A stretch of DNA of 58,334 nucleotides from Gemmatimonadota bacterium. Its GTDB lineage: Bacteria; JAAXHH01. The stretch spans positions 1-58,334 of the forward strand of contig JAPOYX010000013.1 of NCBI GenBank assembly GCA_026706345.1. The letters run 5' to 3'. Positions 27,246 through 38,800 of this stretch are shown piece after piece; within the stretch, counting starts at the first letter, position 1, and each line of letters opens with the position of its first letter. Both the position numbers and the translations under genes were made by a program. The notes below the pieces were generated by a model. That model had not been told where the DNA came from. It worked only from the letters and a program-made list of their open reading frames with translations, and ran no database searches.

Positions 27246-28169
27246 CTATATGCCCAGTTCGTCCAGGCTCTCCTGGTACACTGAGGCGGAAGCTCGCAGC
27301 GCCGCCTGCTCGTCGTCCGAAAGTTCCAGTTCGATCACTTCCTCGATGCCCTCGCTTCCCAGCTTCACGGGCACCCCCACACAGACGTCCCGCAGTCCGT
27401 ACTCGCCTTCCAGCATCACCGAGGCGGGCAGCACGCGTTTCTTGTCCTTCAGGACGGATTCCACCATCTGGACGACGGAAGCCGCCGGAGCATAGTAGGC
27501 GCTGCCCGTCTTGAGGTAGTTGACGATCTCCGCGCCGCCGTCGCGGGTCCGCTGCACGATGCGGTCGATGGCTTCCCGGGACAGCAGTTCGGTGATGGGT
27601 ATGCCGGAGACCGTGGTGTACCGCGGAATGGGGACCATGGTGTCGCCGTGTCCGCCGAGGATGATCGCCTGCGTGTCTTCCATGGAGACGCCGAGTTCCA
27701 TGGCGACGAAGGAACGGTAACGGGCGCAGTCGAGCACGCCGGCCTGTCCGTAGACGCGCTTCCGCCCGTACCCCGATACCTTGAGGGCGACATAGGTCAT
27801 GACGTCCAGCGGGTTGCTGACCATCAGGACCTGGGCATCCGGCGCGTACTTGACGATGCTTTCGGTCACCGACGTGATGATCTCCGCGTTCTTCTTCAGC
27901 AGGTCGAGCCGGTCCATGCCGGGCTTGCGGGCCAGGCCGGCGGTGACGACCACGAGGGCCGCGCCTTCCAGGGCCGCGAAATCGTTGGATCCCTCTATCG
28001 CGGAATCATATCCCAGTACGGGTCCGGCTTCCATCATGTCCAGTCCTTTGCCCTGGGGGATTCCGTCGACGACGTCGATGAGAGCGATATCGCCCAGTTC
28101 CTTCTGGGCGGCGTACAGCGCCGCGGTCGCCCCCACGTTGCCCGCACCGACAATGCCGATCTTTACCAT
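27246..28169 (-). CDS. mdh: Malate dehydrogenase
   Basis: 307 residues from the ATG at 28169; GGAGG lies six bases upstream. It starts with the dinucleotide fold KIGIVGAGNVGATAA. The substrate loop has AGLARKPGMDR, with the Arg pattern of malate rather than lactate enzymes, and VSNPLDVMTYVA and GGHGDTMVP (catalytic His) follow. This is the LDH-like malate dehydrogenase common in bacteria outside the gamma-proteobacteria. It oxidises malate to oxaloacetate with NAD. It sits upstream of icd in the same orientation. Confidence 0.96.
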   Translation of the reverse strand: MVKIGIVGAGNVGATAALYAAQKELGDIALIDVVDGIPQGKGLDMMEAGPVLGYDSAIEGSNDFAALEGAALVVVTAGLARKPGMDRLDLLKKNAEIITSVTESIVKYAPDAQVLMVSNPLDVMTYVALKVSGYGRKRVYGQAGVLDCARYRSFVAMELGVSMEDTQAIILGGHGDTMVPIPRYTTVSGIPITELLSREAIDRIVQRTRDGGAEIVNYLKTGSAYYAPAASVVQMVESVLKDKKRVLPASVMLEGEYGLRDVCVGVPVKLGSEGIEEVIELELSDDEQAALRASASVYQESLDELGI

Positions 28170-28329
28170 TTGATCCTCCGTATAATAACGATGTATCGGT
28201 CTTCGTACGATCCGCTCATGATCACCGAAGTCTATTATGAATTCGGGCGTTCCTGTTCTTTCTGGGTTCAACTGTCCGTCGGCTCGTGCCGGTCCCCGCC
28301 GGCCGCCGTTCGAATCGGCCGCGATCCGT

Positions 28330-29505
28330 TCAGCGGGCCGGATCCATATCGATCAGCAGAGAGGCGTCCATGGGATGGTAATGGTCCGCGGTTTCCATCA
28401 GGTCACGCGCCGTGTTGTGCGGGAAGGAAAACACCTCCACCCGCGGTCCCCGCTCCTTGAGCAGCTGGATCAGCGACACGAAATCACCGTCGCCGCTGGC
28501 CAGGACGACGACGTCGACCTTGTCGGCTATCCTGATCATGTCGATGGCCATCTCCATATCCCAGTCGCCCTTTGCCGAACCGTCGCTGCGCCTGCGGAGG
28601 TCCTTCCGCTTCACCTCGTAGCTGAACTGTTCCAGCATCGTTACGAAACCGCTCTGGTCAACCTCCGGCGTCTGGATCACGTAGGCGTAGGCACGAATCA
28701 GTCGTCTTTCGCCCACGGCGGCCTGCATGAGCTTCTCGAAATCCACCCGCGCCGAAATCCCGTGTTGCTGCCGGGCGGCATACCACATGTTCTGCACGTC
28801 GATGAAGAGGGCCGCCCTTTCAGAAGCTGTGCCGGCTCCTTCGTCGAACTGTTCGATTCGCCGCTGCATCTCCCTGACGCGATCTTCCAGAATCCGATTC
28901 CGTTTTTCCAGGTCCACGCTGTGCCGCCGGGCTTCGATCAACGCGAGGTCCGCATCCTCCATCTGGCGCGCGTCCTCCATCTGGCGCGCGTCCTCCGGCC
29001 CGCCGTTCAGCACCGGATCGTCCCGCAGGTAGGAAGACGCCGTCTCCTCCGATACGCCGGAGCCGGATTGAAAGGCCTGAATCCGGTTCAGGCGTTCGAC
29101 AGCCGGCGCGTAGACCGCCTCTCTTTCATCCAGTAACATGGCGAAGGTCATCCGCCCGCACTCCCGGGTGTAGGCGTCGGTCCGGTCGCCCAGCAGGGCA
29201 TTGATGTCTTCGGAGGGCGTGCTCCCGATCTGTGCGATCTCCCGGGCGCTGGTTTGAACCAGGGTCCGGATGACCTGCGCGGCGGTAACTTCCCGCTCGA
29301 AGCAATCACCGGCGAGCTGAGCGGCGAGGGTATGCATGGCCGTGGACTCCAGGTCCCGGCCGTCGCCGACCAGGCCGCAGATGTGCAACAGCTTGACGAT
29401 CAGCTGACGGTCGAGGGCGAGTTCCAGGACCCTTGTGAGCCCCTTTTCGTCGATCCTGCTGAAAAGATGCCCGTAATCCGGCAGCGTGGTTTTCGAGTTT
29501 TCCAT
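28330..29505 (-). CDS. NYN-domain (LabA/DUF88-type PIN-like) protein with coiled coil
   Basis: 391 residues from the ATG at 29505 (MENSKTTLPDYG). The N-terminal 180 residues are helical, with no known domain. A charged coiled coil at about 215-255 includes two copies of EDARQM from an 18-bp repeat (28955-28990). The C-terminal NYN domain shows ALFIDVQNMWY, KGDWDMEMAIDMI, VVVLASGDGDFVSLI and VEVFSFPHNTA, with the acidic residues expected of a metal-dependent ribonuclease. NYN proteins are thought to cut RNA. It lies between an aminotransferase and mdh; the target is unknown. Confidence 0.85.
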   Translation of the reverse strand: MENSKTTLPDYGHLFSRIDEKGLTRVLELALDRQLIVKLLHICGLVGDGRDLESTAMHTLAAQLAGDCFEREVTAAQVIRTLVQTSAREIAQIGSTPSEDINALLGDRTDAYTRECGRMTFAMLLDEREAVYAPAVERLNRIQAFQSGSGVSEETASSYLRDDPVLNGGPEDARQMEDARQMEDADLALIEARRHSVDLEKRNRILEDRVREMQRRIEQFDEGAGTASERAALFIDVQNMWYAARQQHGISARVDFEKLMQAAVGERRLIRAYAYVIQTPEVDQSGFVTMLEQFSYEVKRKDLRRRSDGSAKGDWDMEMAIDMIRIADKVDVVVLASGDGDFVSLIQLLKERGPRVEVFSFPHNTARDLMETADHYHPMDASLLIDMDPAR

Positions 29506-29555
29506 GTATTCGCCGTATTCGCGATGTGTTCGGCAGGCCCCGCGGGACTGCGCGG

Positions 29556-30767
29556 TCAACCCTTTAACGCCGCCAACCCTTCCTCCACCCGGTCCATGCC
29601 CTTTTCGATAATGTCCAGCGTAGTGGCGTAGGAAAACCGCAGACACCCTTCCGTTCCGAAGGCGGCGCCCGGCGCCGAGATCACCTGGTAATCCTCCAGC
29701 AGGTACATGGCGAGGTCCAGCGATCCTTCGATGGCGCGTCCGTCGGGCCGTCTGTAACCCGTATAGGCCGACATGTCCGGGAACACGTAGAATGCACCGC
29801 CGGGCCGGGAGCAGGCTACGCCGGGCATGTTCCCGAGTCTTTCCAGGATGTAGTTCCGACGGCGGTCGAATGCCCTGATCATGGGCGGCAGGAAGTCCTC
29901 CGGACCGGTCAGCGCGGTAACGGCGGCGTGCTGGGTGATGGCGCTCGGATGCATGACGGTCTGCCCCTGGAATTTCACGACCAGGTCCAGAACCTCCCGG
30001 GGGCCGGCGGCGTAACCCAGGCGCCAGCCGGTCATGGCATACGCCTTGGACAGTCCGTTGACCACCAGCGCCTGTTCCTTCATCCGCGGATGGAGGGCGG
30101 CGATGCTTACATGGCGATGGCCGTCATACAGGATCTTCTCGTACAGTTCGTCGGTAATGACGTATATCCCCGTGTCCATGACCACTTCGGCGATGGCGGC
30201 GAGTTCGTCCCGCGTGTACACCATACCCGTGGGATTGGAAGGGGTGTTGAGCATGAGCGCCTTGGTCTTCGGCGTAATCGCGCACCGCACCTGGCCGGCC
30301 GTCACCTTGAAAGAGGTGTCGGAATCCGTGTCCAGCACCACCGGCACGGCGCCCGCGAGTTTCACCATCTCGGGATAACTGACCCAGTAGGGCGCCGGGA
30401 CGAGGACTTCGTCTCCCTCGTCGCAGATCACGTAGAGCAGGTTGTAGAGGGCGTGCTTGCCCCCGGAGGTCGTCGCGATCTGGTTTGGCGCGTATTCGAG
30501 CCCGTTGTCCCTGGCCAGCTTGCGGCAGATCGCTTCCTTGAGGTCCTGGATACCGGTCGCGGGCGTGTACCGGGTGATGTTGTCCCGGATCGCGGCCATG
30601 CCCGCTTCCTTGATATGGTCCGGCGTGGGGAAGTCCGGCTCGCCCACGGCGAAATTGAAAACGTCGATGCCTTCGCGTCTCATGGCGATGGCCCGTTCGT
30701 TGAGTACGGTGGTCGCGGAGGGTGCGATGCGATCCAGTTTTCGGGAAAGGAGACGAATAGCGGGCAT
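29556..30767 (-). CDS. Class I pyridoxal-phosphate aminotransferase (aspartate type)
   Basis: 403 residues. Fold type I motifs: FAVGEPDFPTPDHI, RYTPATGIQDLKEAI, TSGGKHALYN, LNTPSNPTGMVY, the PLP lysine in NGLSKAYAMTGWRLGY and the C-terminal LRFSYATT with the carboxylate-binding Arg. The pattern fits the AspC/Igamma subfamily, transferring amino groups between aspartate (or related amino acids) and 2-oxoglutarate. It is preceded by coaD 48 bases upstream. The exact substrate range is uncertain. Confidence 0.93.
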   Translation of the reverse strand: MPAIRLLSRKLDRIAPSATTVLNERAIAMRREGIDVFNFAVGEPDFPTPDHIKEAGMAAIRDNITRYTPATGIQDLKEAICRKLARDNGLEYAPNQIATTSGGKHALYNLLYVICDEGDEVLVPAPYWVSYPEMVKLAGAVPVVLDTDSDTSFKVTAGQVRCAITPKTKALMLNTPSNPTGMVYTRDELAAIAEVVMDTGIYVITDELYEKILYDGHRHVSIAALHPRMKEQALVVNGLSKAYAMTGWRLGYAAGPREVLDLVVKFQGQTVMHPSAITQHAAVTALTGPEDFLPPMIRAFDRRRNYILERLGNMPGVACSRPGGAFYVFPDMSAYTGYRRPDGRAIEGSLDLAMYLLEDYQVISAPGAAFGTEGCLRFSYATTLDIIEKGMDRVEEGLAALKG

Positions 30768-30815
30768 GGGAAAGGGACGGGAGGTGGTGTCGGGAATCCT
30801 TGGATTTACCGGGAG

Positions 30816-31301
30816 TCAGCTGATCGAGCCGCGCTTTTCCGACAGCGCCTTCAACACGGGAGGCGGGACCTGATGGCTTACGTCGCCACCGAAACGGAAG
30901 ACCTCTTTGACGAGCGAAGAGCTCACATACACCGATGGTTCACCGGGAAAGAACGATACCGTGGTCACCGCCGGGGCCAGGCGCCGGTTCATGAGCGCCA
31001 TCTGGGATTCTGTCTCCAGATCTCCGGCGGAACGGATGCCGCGGATAATGGCACGGGCCTCAAGCCTTGCCGCCAGGTCGACCGTCAACCCGTCCGAGGA
31101 CAACACCTCGACCTCGGACCAGCCATCCACGGCCTCCCTGAACATCTCCACCCGTTCCTCCGTCGAAAACATCGGCTGCTTGCCCGTGTTGGGCGCGACG
31201 GCCACCACCACCCGGTCGAACACGGTCAACGCCTGTCTCAGTACATCCAGATGTCCGTTGGTCACGGGGTCGAATGTGCCGGGATATATCGCAACGCTCA
31301 T
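30816..31301 (-). CDS. coaD: Phosphopantetheine adenylyltransferase
   Basis: 161 residues, normal length. It begins AIYPGTFDPVTNGHLDV, with the nucleotidyltransferase TxGH-type site. RGIRSAGDLETESQMALMNR and VYVSSSLVKEV are diagnostic of CoaD. It converts 4'-phosphopantetheine to dephospho-CoA. Its start overlaps the rsmD stop (ATGA), the common rsmD-coaD pair of bacteria. Confidence 0.96.
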   Translation of the reverse strand: MSVAIYPGTFDPVTNGHLDVLRQALTVFDRVVVAVAPNTGKQPMFSTEERVEMFREAVDGWSEVEVLSSDGLTVDLAARLEARAIIRGIRSAGDLETESQMALMNRRLAPAVTTVSFFPGEPSVYVSSSLVKEVFRFGGDVSHQVPPPVLKALSEKRGSIS

Positions 31302-32080
31302 CGCCGGGTTCTCGATGAAGGAGGTGAAAGATCCAGCGGCAGGACTTCCGACCGATTCACGTTTGCCGCCGGTACAGGCTGATCGGACCCGGCGGTCCGG
31401 GCGGACCTGGCCGGCCAGGCGGCCTGGGCGGTCTGGGTGGACCGGAAGAACGATAGCGCTGTCTCGCCGATATCTCTTCTGCGTACCAGGTCGAGCCCGG
31501 CGCAGGGTTCCAATGGGTCGTCTCCGCGATGCTCCAGTACGAGCAGGCCGCCGGGAGCCAAGACGCTCCGCTCGCCTGTGGTCCAGATGATTTCCCGGGC
31601 AAGAGGATCGCCATAGGGCGGATCGGCGAGTATGATGTCCACCGCGCAGGAATGGTCGGCGAGGTGACCCAGACTCCGGACGGCGTCTGCCATCCAGACC
31701 CTGCCCTGTCCATCCGGACCGCCCCGGTCACGCGGGCCCTGCCCGGTGTGCCCGTCCTGCCGATCATGCCGGCCATGCCGCCCTGGCTGACCATGCCGCC
31801 CTGGCTGACCACCGAATCCGCAGCGATCCAGGTTGTCCCTGATCATCCGGACAGCACGCCGGTCATGGTCGACAAACAGACAGCAGCGCGCCCCCCGGCT
31901 CAGGGCTTCAATGCCCAGAACCCCGCTGCCGGCACACAGATCCAGCACGGTGCCGTCTGCGATTCGGGCCGAAAGGATGTCAAACAACGATTCACGTACG
32001 CGGCTGCCGGTGGGACGAATCGCACCGGTTACGGACTTCAGCCGCCTTCCCTTGGCGATACCCGTGCCGATTCGCAGCAT
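31298..32080 (-). CDS. rsmD: 16S rRNA (guanine(966)-N2)-methyltransferase with Gly-rich insertion
   Basis: 260 residues from the ATG at 32080 (MLRIGTGIAKGRRL). The family is set by RPTGSRVRESLFDIL, VLDLCAGSGVLGIEALSRGA (SAM site) and ADPPYGDP (catalytic). RsmD is usually about 190 residues. Here about 35 Gly/Arg/His/Gln-rich residues (GGQPGRHGQPGRHGRHDRQD and following, roughly 88-125) separate the strand after NLDRCGF from VWMADAV. About 45 further residues extend the C-terminus. The insertion lies in a loop between core elements, so the enzyme may still fold. It overlaps coaD by ATGA. Confidence 0.9.
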   Translation of the reverse strand: MLRIGTGIAKGRRLKSVTGAIRPTGSRVRESLFDILSARIADGTVLDLCAGSGVLGIEALSRGARCCLFVDHDRRAVRMIRDNLDRCGFGGQPGRHGQPGRHGRHDRQDGHTGQGPRDRGGPDGQGRVWMADAVRSLGHLADHSCAVDIILADPPYGDPLAREIIWTTGERSVLAPGGLLVLEHRGDDPLEPCAGLDLVRRRDIGETALSFFRSTQTAQAAWPARSARTAGSDQPVPAANVNRSEVLPLDLSPPSSRTRR

Positions 32081-32231
32081 AGTCCCCCACTTCCGGCCAT
32101 TACCGTTTGGACCACACCGAAAATAGAATTGCAGGGGGTGATTGTCAACAAAAAAGGCGGGCGTGAAACCCCTGTTCCACGGCTGTCCGCGGGGGTAACC
32201 GGCACAGGGTAGCAGGGGTCCGGTCAGCCGT

Positions 32232-32777
32232 CTACGGGAGTTCCACAAAGGGACGTAACCGGTCGAGTTTGGCGGGACCGATGCCCTTCACCTCCAGCAG
32301 TTGTTCGACACGTGCAAAGGAGCCTGCATGTTCCCGGAAAGCGATGATTCGTTCCGCCAGCGTGGGACCGATGCCGGGCAGTTTCTGGAGTTCGGAGGCC
32401 GGGGCGGTATTTATGGGCACACGCAGGTTCGCGTTTGAAAAGGCGGACTTTGACGGGACCCCGGGGGCCAGGTATCGACTATCCGCCCCGGGGGCCAAAG
32501 TCTGCGGATACGGCAAGTCCCCGCCGGACCTCCCCCCGCCGGACCTCCCCCCGCCGGCATCGGCCTCCCCACCCGAAGTTCCTCCCGCCATGGTCATGGC
32601 ATTTCCCGTGGTTTGCGCTGATTGCCCCTGGATTCCGGCGTTCAGCCGTCCGTCCGCCGCGGCTGGAACCAGATCGGGCATGAAATCCGAATCGAACTGT
32701 TTCACCAGCAGAACGAGACCCCCGGCCAGCATGCTGACCGCGACGAACAGGATGGCCTGTATCTCCCCTTTTGTCAT
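32232..32777 (-). CDS. ComEA-like helix-hairpin-helix protein
   Basis: 181 residues. One N-terminal membrane helix (AILFVAVSMLAGGLVLLV) anchors the protein. A Gly-rich, low-complexity linker (about 65-90) leads to a (HhH)2 domain: INTAPASELQKLPGIGPTLA and FARVEQLLEVKGIGPAKLDRL. ComEA proteins bind DNA at the cell surface during uptake; shorter relatives occur in non-competent species. A link to dprA downstream is plausible. It lies 108 bp downstream of sprA. Confidence 0.88.
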   Translation of the reverse strand: MTKGEIQAILFVAVSMLAGGLVLLVKQFDSDFMPDLVPAAADGRLNAGIQGQSAQTTGNAMTMAGGTSGGEADAGGGRSGGGRSGGDLPYPQTLAPGADSRYLAPGVPSKSAFSNANLRVPINTAPASELQKLPGIGPTLAERIIAFREHAGSFARVEQLLEVKGIGPAKLDRLRPFVELP

Positions 32778-32842
32778 GGTTTCACCGTTTGTCAGCGGTT
32801 ATCGGCAGTCGTTACTCATCTGTGTGTCGAGCCAATACCGTG

Positions 32843-32894
32843 GTCGCGCCCCTGGCAAGTCAGTTGAAGTCGCGCCCCTGGCAAGTCAGTTGAA
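32843..32894. repeat. Perfect 26-bp tandem duplication across the sprA stop codon
   Basis: Bases 32843-32868 and 32869-32894 are identical and adjacent. On the minus strand the unit begins TTCAACTGACTTGCC, so both copies contain the final Phe-Asn-stop of sprA. Confidence 0.95.
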
Positions 32895-35800
32895 TGTAAA
32901 CTCGGTCCACAGGCCGCCTCCCCGCCGAAGCCGTTTCTGTTGGGTTATTACGTTCATCGTATTCGTCAGCTCGACCGTGATGCCACCGCGGACGTATCGG
33001 CTGAAACGGTAGTCCGTCGTGACCGAGAACCGATTCTGATTCTGCCCGTTGTTGGGTTGGAAATCGCCACCTATGCGTGAAATCAGGGTCTTACTGGAAT
33101 TCCGGATGAATTGCAGCCGGGCGTTTATGTCCCCGCTCGTCCTCTTCCCGAAGATCCGGATCCCGGGCCTGAGCCGGTAGTCTAACGCGATGGTGAGTCG
33201 CCTGTTCCGATCTTTCCGGTCGGTCGCGCTCGTTCCGAATTGGGTCAATTGTTCCGACGTGGTGAAATTGCCTCTCAGTACCACGCCGGCGTTCAGATCA
33301 GCGACGAAACTGATGAGCGGAGACAGATTGGTCGTGGTCGTCCGGGTGATTCCGGCTTCACCGGGATCCGCGGCCCCCGAAGTCGCGTTCCCCTGGGCGG
33401 CCGCAAGGGCAGTGAGTTTCAGGTCGGTGTTCTTCCCCTTGCGTCTCGAATACCCGCTGGACAATTCGATGCGGCGGAACATCCGGCCAAAGTCGCCCAT
33501 ATTCCTTGGATTGGGGCTCCAGCGCAGGTTCATTTCGGGCCACGTGATGTTGTTCTGTTTTCGGTTTAGACTCGTGGACCGGTTGTGGGTCGATGCCCAT
33601 GTGGGCCCAACGGACAGCGTCGCCCCGAGGAACCTGAATCCCGTTCGGAGGTTGAAGGAAGACCGGTTTGCTTCCGCTTCCCGGTTACGCTGAATCCCGG
33701 TAACTTGACCGCCGGATCCCAGCGTATCGAACGGCACCGAAAAATGATCCGACAGCCCCATGCGCTCCCGGAAGGTTGGACGGGATATCGCGTTGAAGAA
33801 GTTCTGGTTGCGACTGATCTTGTAGTCCAGCGTGACCGGCGCGAGATTGCGAAAGACCGCGGCAAGCTGGTCTATCACGTTAAGGCGGAACCATCCCGAG
33901 CCCTCCTGACTCGATCCTCGGGAAGATCTCCCGAAAACGTTCGATGCCATCCTGGCCATATTGACGTTTGTACGTACGCCCTGCTGGTTGTTGAATGTGA
34001 TGTTCCGGGCCTCAGGCGAAGCGCCGGCGGGCTGTAACAGGGGATTCCGATTCTCGGCGTAAGACGTGGTGAAATTGTATGAGGGCCTGAACCAGGTCGT
34101 GATCTCGGGACGGTAGTCGATGGCCACGCTCTGGCGGTAGCTGGTTTCCGGTCCGAAATCCAGTCTGGCAAACGATACCGTGGAATCGGATTTCATGTCG
34201 TTGGAAACGGACAGGTTGTAGTTCATTGTCACCGCTCTGAAGGGTTTCATGGTTGCTCTTACGTTACGATTCAAATAACGGGTGAACCGTTCGCCGCGGT
34301 CCGGACTGGCCGATTCCATTTCACCGGTATCTTCGACCTCGACAGTCTGCGTCAGCCTGCTGCGATAGATCCGCCTGTCGCGGTTGATTTCCGAGAACAG
34401 CTCCAGTCGCACCGGAAGTGGGTTGAAAGTCAGGCCGGTAATGAATTCCGGTAACGGCGTCCACCCGAGAATCTGCCACTGGATCTCGGAGCGAGGGGTC
34501 AGATTGTAATACAGACGGGCACGGTAGGAACCCGATGTGTCGATTCGCGAGACGGTGTGCCGGAAATAGCTGGTCGACGTAAAATCCAGCCGGATACGTT
34601 CCATGGTCCAGGCGACGAAGGGATTTTCTGAACCGACTCGCTTGGAGAACGATGCCGAAAAGGACTGGTTCGTGTTCTCCGTGCGCTGTGCTTCGCGCTG
34701 CTCCTGGTTCAGCAGCAGGATATCGGAGCCGACCTGCAGACGCGGAAGCCTCAGATCGTTTCTCCACCGAAATCGCATGGGGATGGACAACCCCCAGTCC
34801 TCCGGCAGCATGTTTCCGAGGTTCAGCAGACTGGTAAAATTCATCACCGTGGTCCTGCTTTTTGCTTCTTCCTCGCCTATTCTTCGAAAGTGACTGCCCA
34901 CGCTTCTTACGCTTCCGAATAGCGAGAATACGTCTGCAAAATCGGCGTCGATCTTCAAGCGGCCCGCCAGACCGCGGTCACGCCTGACGTCGCCCGCCCT
35001 AAGTTCGTCCAGCCAGAGCTCACCGCCCGAAAGCGGCTTCTCGTAAGGATTGTAGATCCCCACCGTGATATGACGTATCCGCGCCAGGGCGGGTGAACCG
35101 AGTACTCTGTACTGTCTGTTTCCTTCCAGTTCGACTATGGCCAGCATAAGCCCCTCTCCCGGAGGACCCTCCTTGAATCGAACGGAACGCTCCTTCCCGT
35201 CGCTCAGCGTGACCGTATGGGTGGTGTCCGTTACCGTCGCCGTTCTCCGTGCCGATTCCGTTTCGCTCTTGAGGATCGTCAAGTCGTCAAAGTCCACCCT
35301 CAGATGATTCGCTTCGTCCCAGCCGGGTAAAACACGCGTACGATACTCGTAATAGTCGGATACTCCGCCACCGAATCGAATGAAAAACTCGGGCGAACGG
35401 TCGGGTTCAAAGTTGTCAGAGCCATGGATGTACAGTCTCAGGGTATTGTACAACGTGTAGTCCTGGTCGGAGAACAGGGTACGGTAGGCCTGGGCGCTGT
35501 GGTGGGGTTGCAGGTTGGTATAGGTCAGGACCAGCGACTGCTCCTTGTTCTGCAGACCGGTTACGCGATCGTACTCGATGATCGCGCCGGGCGGCGACGT
35601 ATATTCACCCGGATTGTCATAGGTATTCTTCACGGCGACATCGAAAGTCTCCCCATCGACTGACAGCGAGTCGGCCGGTACCGGATTGCCGCTGGAATCG
35701 ATGATCGCTCCGGAAAAGTCCTCCTGCCACTGATTGCCGACGATATTGATGGAGGCGATACGCATCTTCACCGGTTCATTCACTTTCGTGATCCAGAGGC

Positions 35801-38800
35801 GGACCATTTCGATCTCGTCGAATCCCGGCACGCCTACCACACCATCGAAAGCCCGGTTTACCTTCGCCGTTCCGCCTCCCGCAACATCCTGCTGACCTGC
35901 GTTCTCCGAAGGCTCGGAGCCCGTAGTATCGGCAACAAAAAGTTCGTTATCCAGGGGAATACGATACATGCGCCAACTGTCCGGGCTCCCCCAGTTGGAG
36001 TACTCCCGGTCGCCCCCGGCCACGAATACGGTGTCTTCGTGGTCCGGGCTCAGATTCACGACGTACTTGAAGTAATCGTTCCGGCTGTCCAGGAAACCGG
36101 AGTAGTCGAGGTCCTCGGTGTCGGGACGCCGGTTCTGGTCCGGATCGCCGGCATTGTCTTCCGGTCCGTTGATCTTGCTGTAGTCGACCTGGGCGACCGG
36201 CACGGCGCTGCCCATCGTGCCCTCGAAGGAGAAGTTGTCTCCGTGCGGGTCCGGATTGGCCACCGGATCGTAACCGGTCTCTTCCTCGTCCCGCAGACCG
36301 TCCATGCCGATGTCTTCTTCCGGTTCCAGAAGATTGTTGCCGTATCCGTCGCTTCTGTCGTCTTCCGTATCGAGCCGGCCGTCGTCGTTGACGTCCTCGC
36401 TGATCTTCCCGAGGTCGATGTGCAGTTCACCCCGGTTGCCATTCACCCATAACTCAATAAACCTGCTGCGCGTCTGGTCCACGTTGCTCCCGGCCAGTGG
36501 ATGCATCAACCCGGCCCACCGGTCCATTACGTCATCCGGTCCGCTTTGCCGCCATGGTGCGTTGAAGGTCGAATCCGAGTGGATTCCGCCCCAGCGCAAG
36601 TCGGGTTCCGTGGGGTCGAATTCCATGATCAGCACGTGCTGCAACTGGTCCCGGCCCGTGACTTCGCGGGTTGGATAGATCTGGCGGACATCGACCTGCT
36701 CCAGGGGATTGTACCAGATCATCCTGCCCCGCTGGCCGTGCGCATACTCGTCGGGTGGACTGGCCGGCCGCCAGCCGCTGCGGCGCACGCCCAGGTCGGT
36801 TTCCTCCTTGCTCCCTTCAAAGTCGTCGATGAACCCGTCGCCCAGGATATTGGGATTGGGTACGCTCTGGGCGAGTTCGCCCTCGATGACCAGGGAGGAC
36901 GTTTCATCCCCCAGGTCGGCAGGGGAGATGAAGTCCATGAACGAAGTCAGGAAGTCCGGTTCGAAGGCCAGGCGGGTGTCGATTCCCCACATCATGTAGC
37001 GGCCGGTCTCGCGGCCGATCCGGGACTTCTGCTCAAGGGCCTTGTCGGAACGGTAGAGTAAGGTGCCCTTTATCCAGGACCGTTCGTCGAACTGGTATTC
37101 CCCTTGCACACCCAGCAGGGTGTTCGACACGGGTTTGAAGAAGGGGGCGAACTGGAACTGCACGGTGACGTCCGCGTCCGGGCTCAGGGCCTCCTCGTTC
37201 GTGAAGCGGATCTGACCGACCTCGTACAGAATGATGTAGTCCGATCCCCGTTGCAGTTGCTCGCCGTTCAGCAGCACGATTTCACTTCCCTCGATGATAT
37301 TGGACCGCCCGAGTGAGTACTGGGAAAGCTGGTTCCGGTACTTGACCTCCATGAAGTACTTGTTCAATGTACTGAACTGGCTGTTGACCAGCTTGGCCGT
37401 GAGGGTGTAGAACTCGGGTGTTTCGTCGGGAAGGCCTTCGCCCTGGGTATCCGGATAGGCCAGTTCGCCGGCGGCGGTCCGTGTCAGGTCCGGCGCGAAG
37501 GGATACTGGTCAGGAAAAATCAATTCACCCCGCTCGAGATTCAACAATGCGTAGTCGATATCGACGATCTGGTCGGGTTCGGAACCTGGGTCCACCCCCC
37601 TTCGGTCGAGTCCCAACAACTGTATGTAGGGTGTTCCGTTCTCGTCGACTTCACTGTGCTCGCCCTCTTTCTTCAACTGGTATATCCTCAGTTCGAAATT
37701 CTCCGGATCGATATCTGTCTGGCCGAGGTAATACACGTTTCGCCATTCGTATTGCCAGGTGCCCCACTGTGCGGGATCGTCCGGCACATCGGGTGGACGT
37801 TCCTGTTGCCGTTTGAGCAGGCGAAGCAGCGGGGCATCGCCGCCCAGGCGGCCGTACCTTTTGACTTCTCCGTCCCGGTTCACGGTCTCGTAGTAAACCG
37901 CGAGAATGTCGTCTTCCTGCAGCGGCGAATTCAGCGCGATGTAGCCGAATCGTTCGTTTACGTAGAATTCGTCGGATTCCAGGTACTTGAACTTCCCTCT
38001 TACGTATTCACCTTCCTCCGATCCCTGGATGAGCGCGCCCGCCGAATCGTACACCGGGGGATCCGGATAGGCGTTGGCAATGACCAGTTTCGGCTCGTCG
38101 GTCGGGGTGAGTTGCCCCGACACGTAGACCTGGATCACCCGGACCGAGTCCTCGCTTGCGACGCGGTATCCGTTTTCGTCTCTCCGCGAGAAATCCCGGC
38201 GGTATCTTTCGTCGATGAAATAGTACGTCCTGCGCCTGAAGTCGAGGTCCCTGATCACCCGGCTGGAACCCTGCGAGCCCGCCTGGAACGTGGCCGACTC
38301 GCCTTCTCCCTTCTCCTGGCTGGCGATCGCGGTCAGGTGAAAGTTGCCGAGTTGGCTTCTCATTTTGATTCCGAAGAGGCCGGTGTGCTGTTGCGTGTAG
38401 CCCGTGAATTCCGTATTCTTCAGTTCGAGGGATACGTTTCCCGCCTCGAAGCTCTTCAGTATGCCGTTTCCTTCCCGCCCGTCGTCGGCAACGTCCTGGT
38501 AGCGTATGGCGAGGTTGTTGTCGAGGTCGGTGAACGCTTCGCTGTTCTGCTTGATGTTCACCTCGATCTTCTCGCCGATGTTCCCCGTAACGGTGAATTC
38601 CTGGTTCTGTTTCATGGATACGTTGGGTGCCCGGGAAACCCGGTTCGTCGCCGTGCTCGCGTTACCCTCCGTCCATCTGCTGTCCATGTCCATCTCGATT
38701 CGTTGCCTTCCGAGAATCCGGATGACAGGTGAGCCGCCGCCCAGAAAAGTGGGCAGGTTCACCGGCACGTCGAGGGTCAGCAGTCCCTCCTGGTTCATGC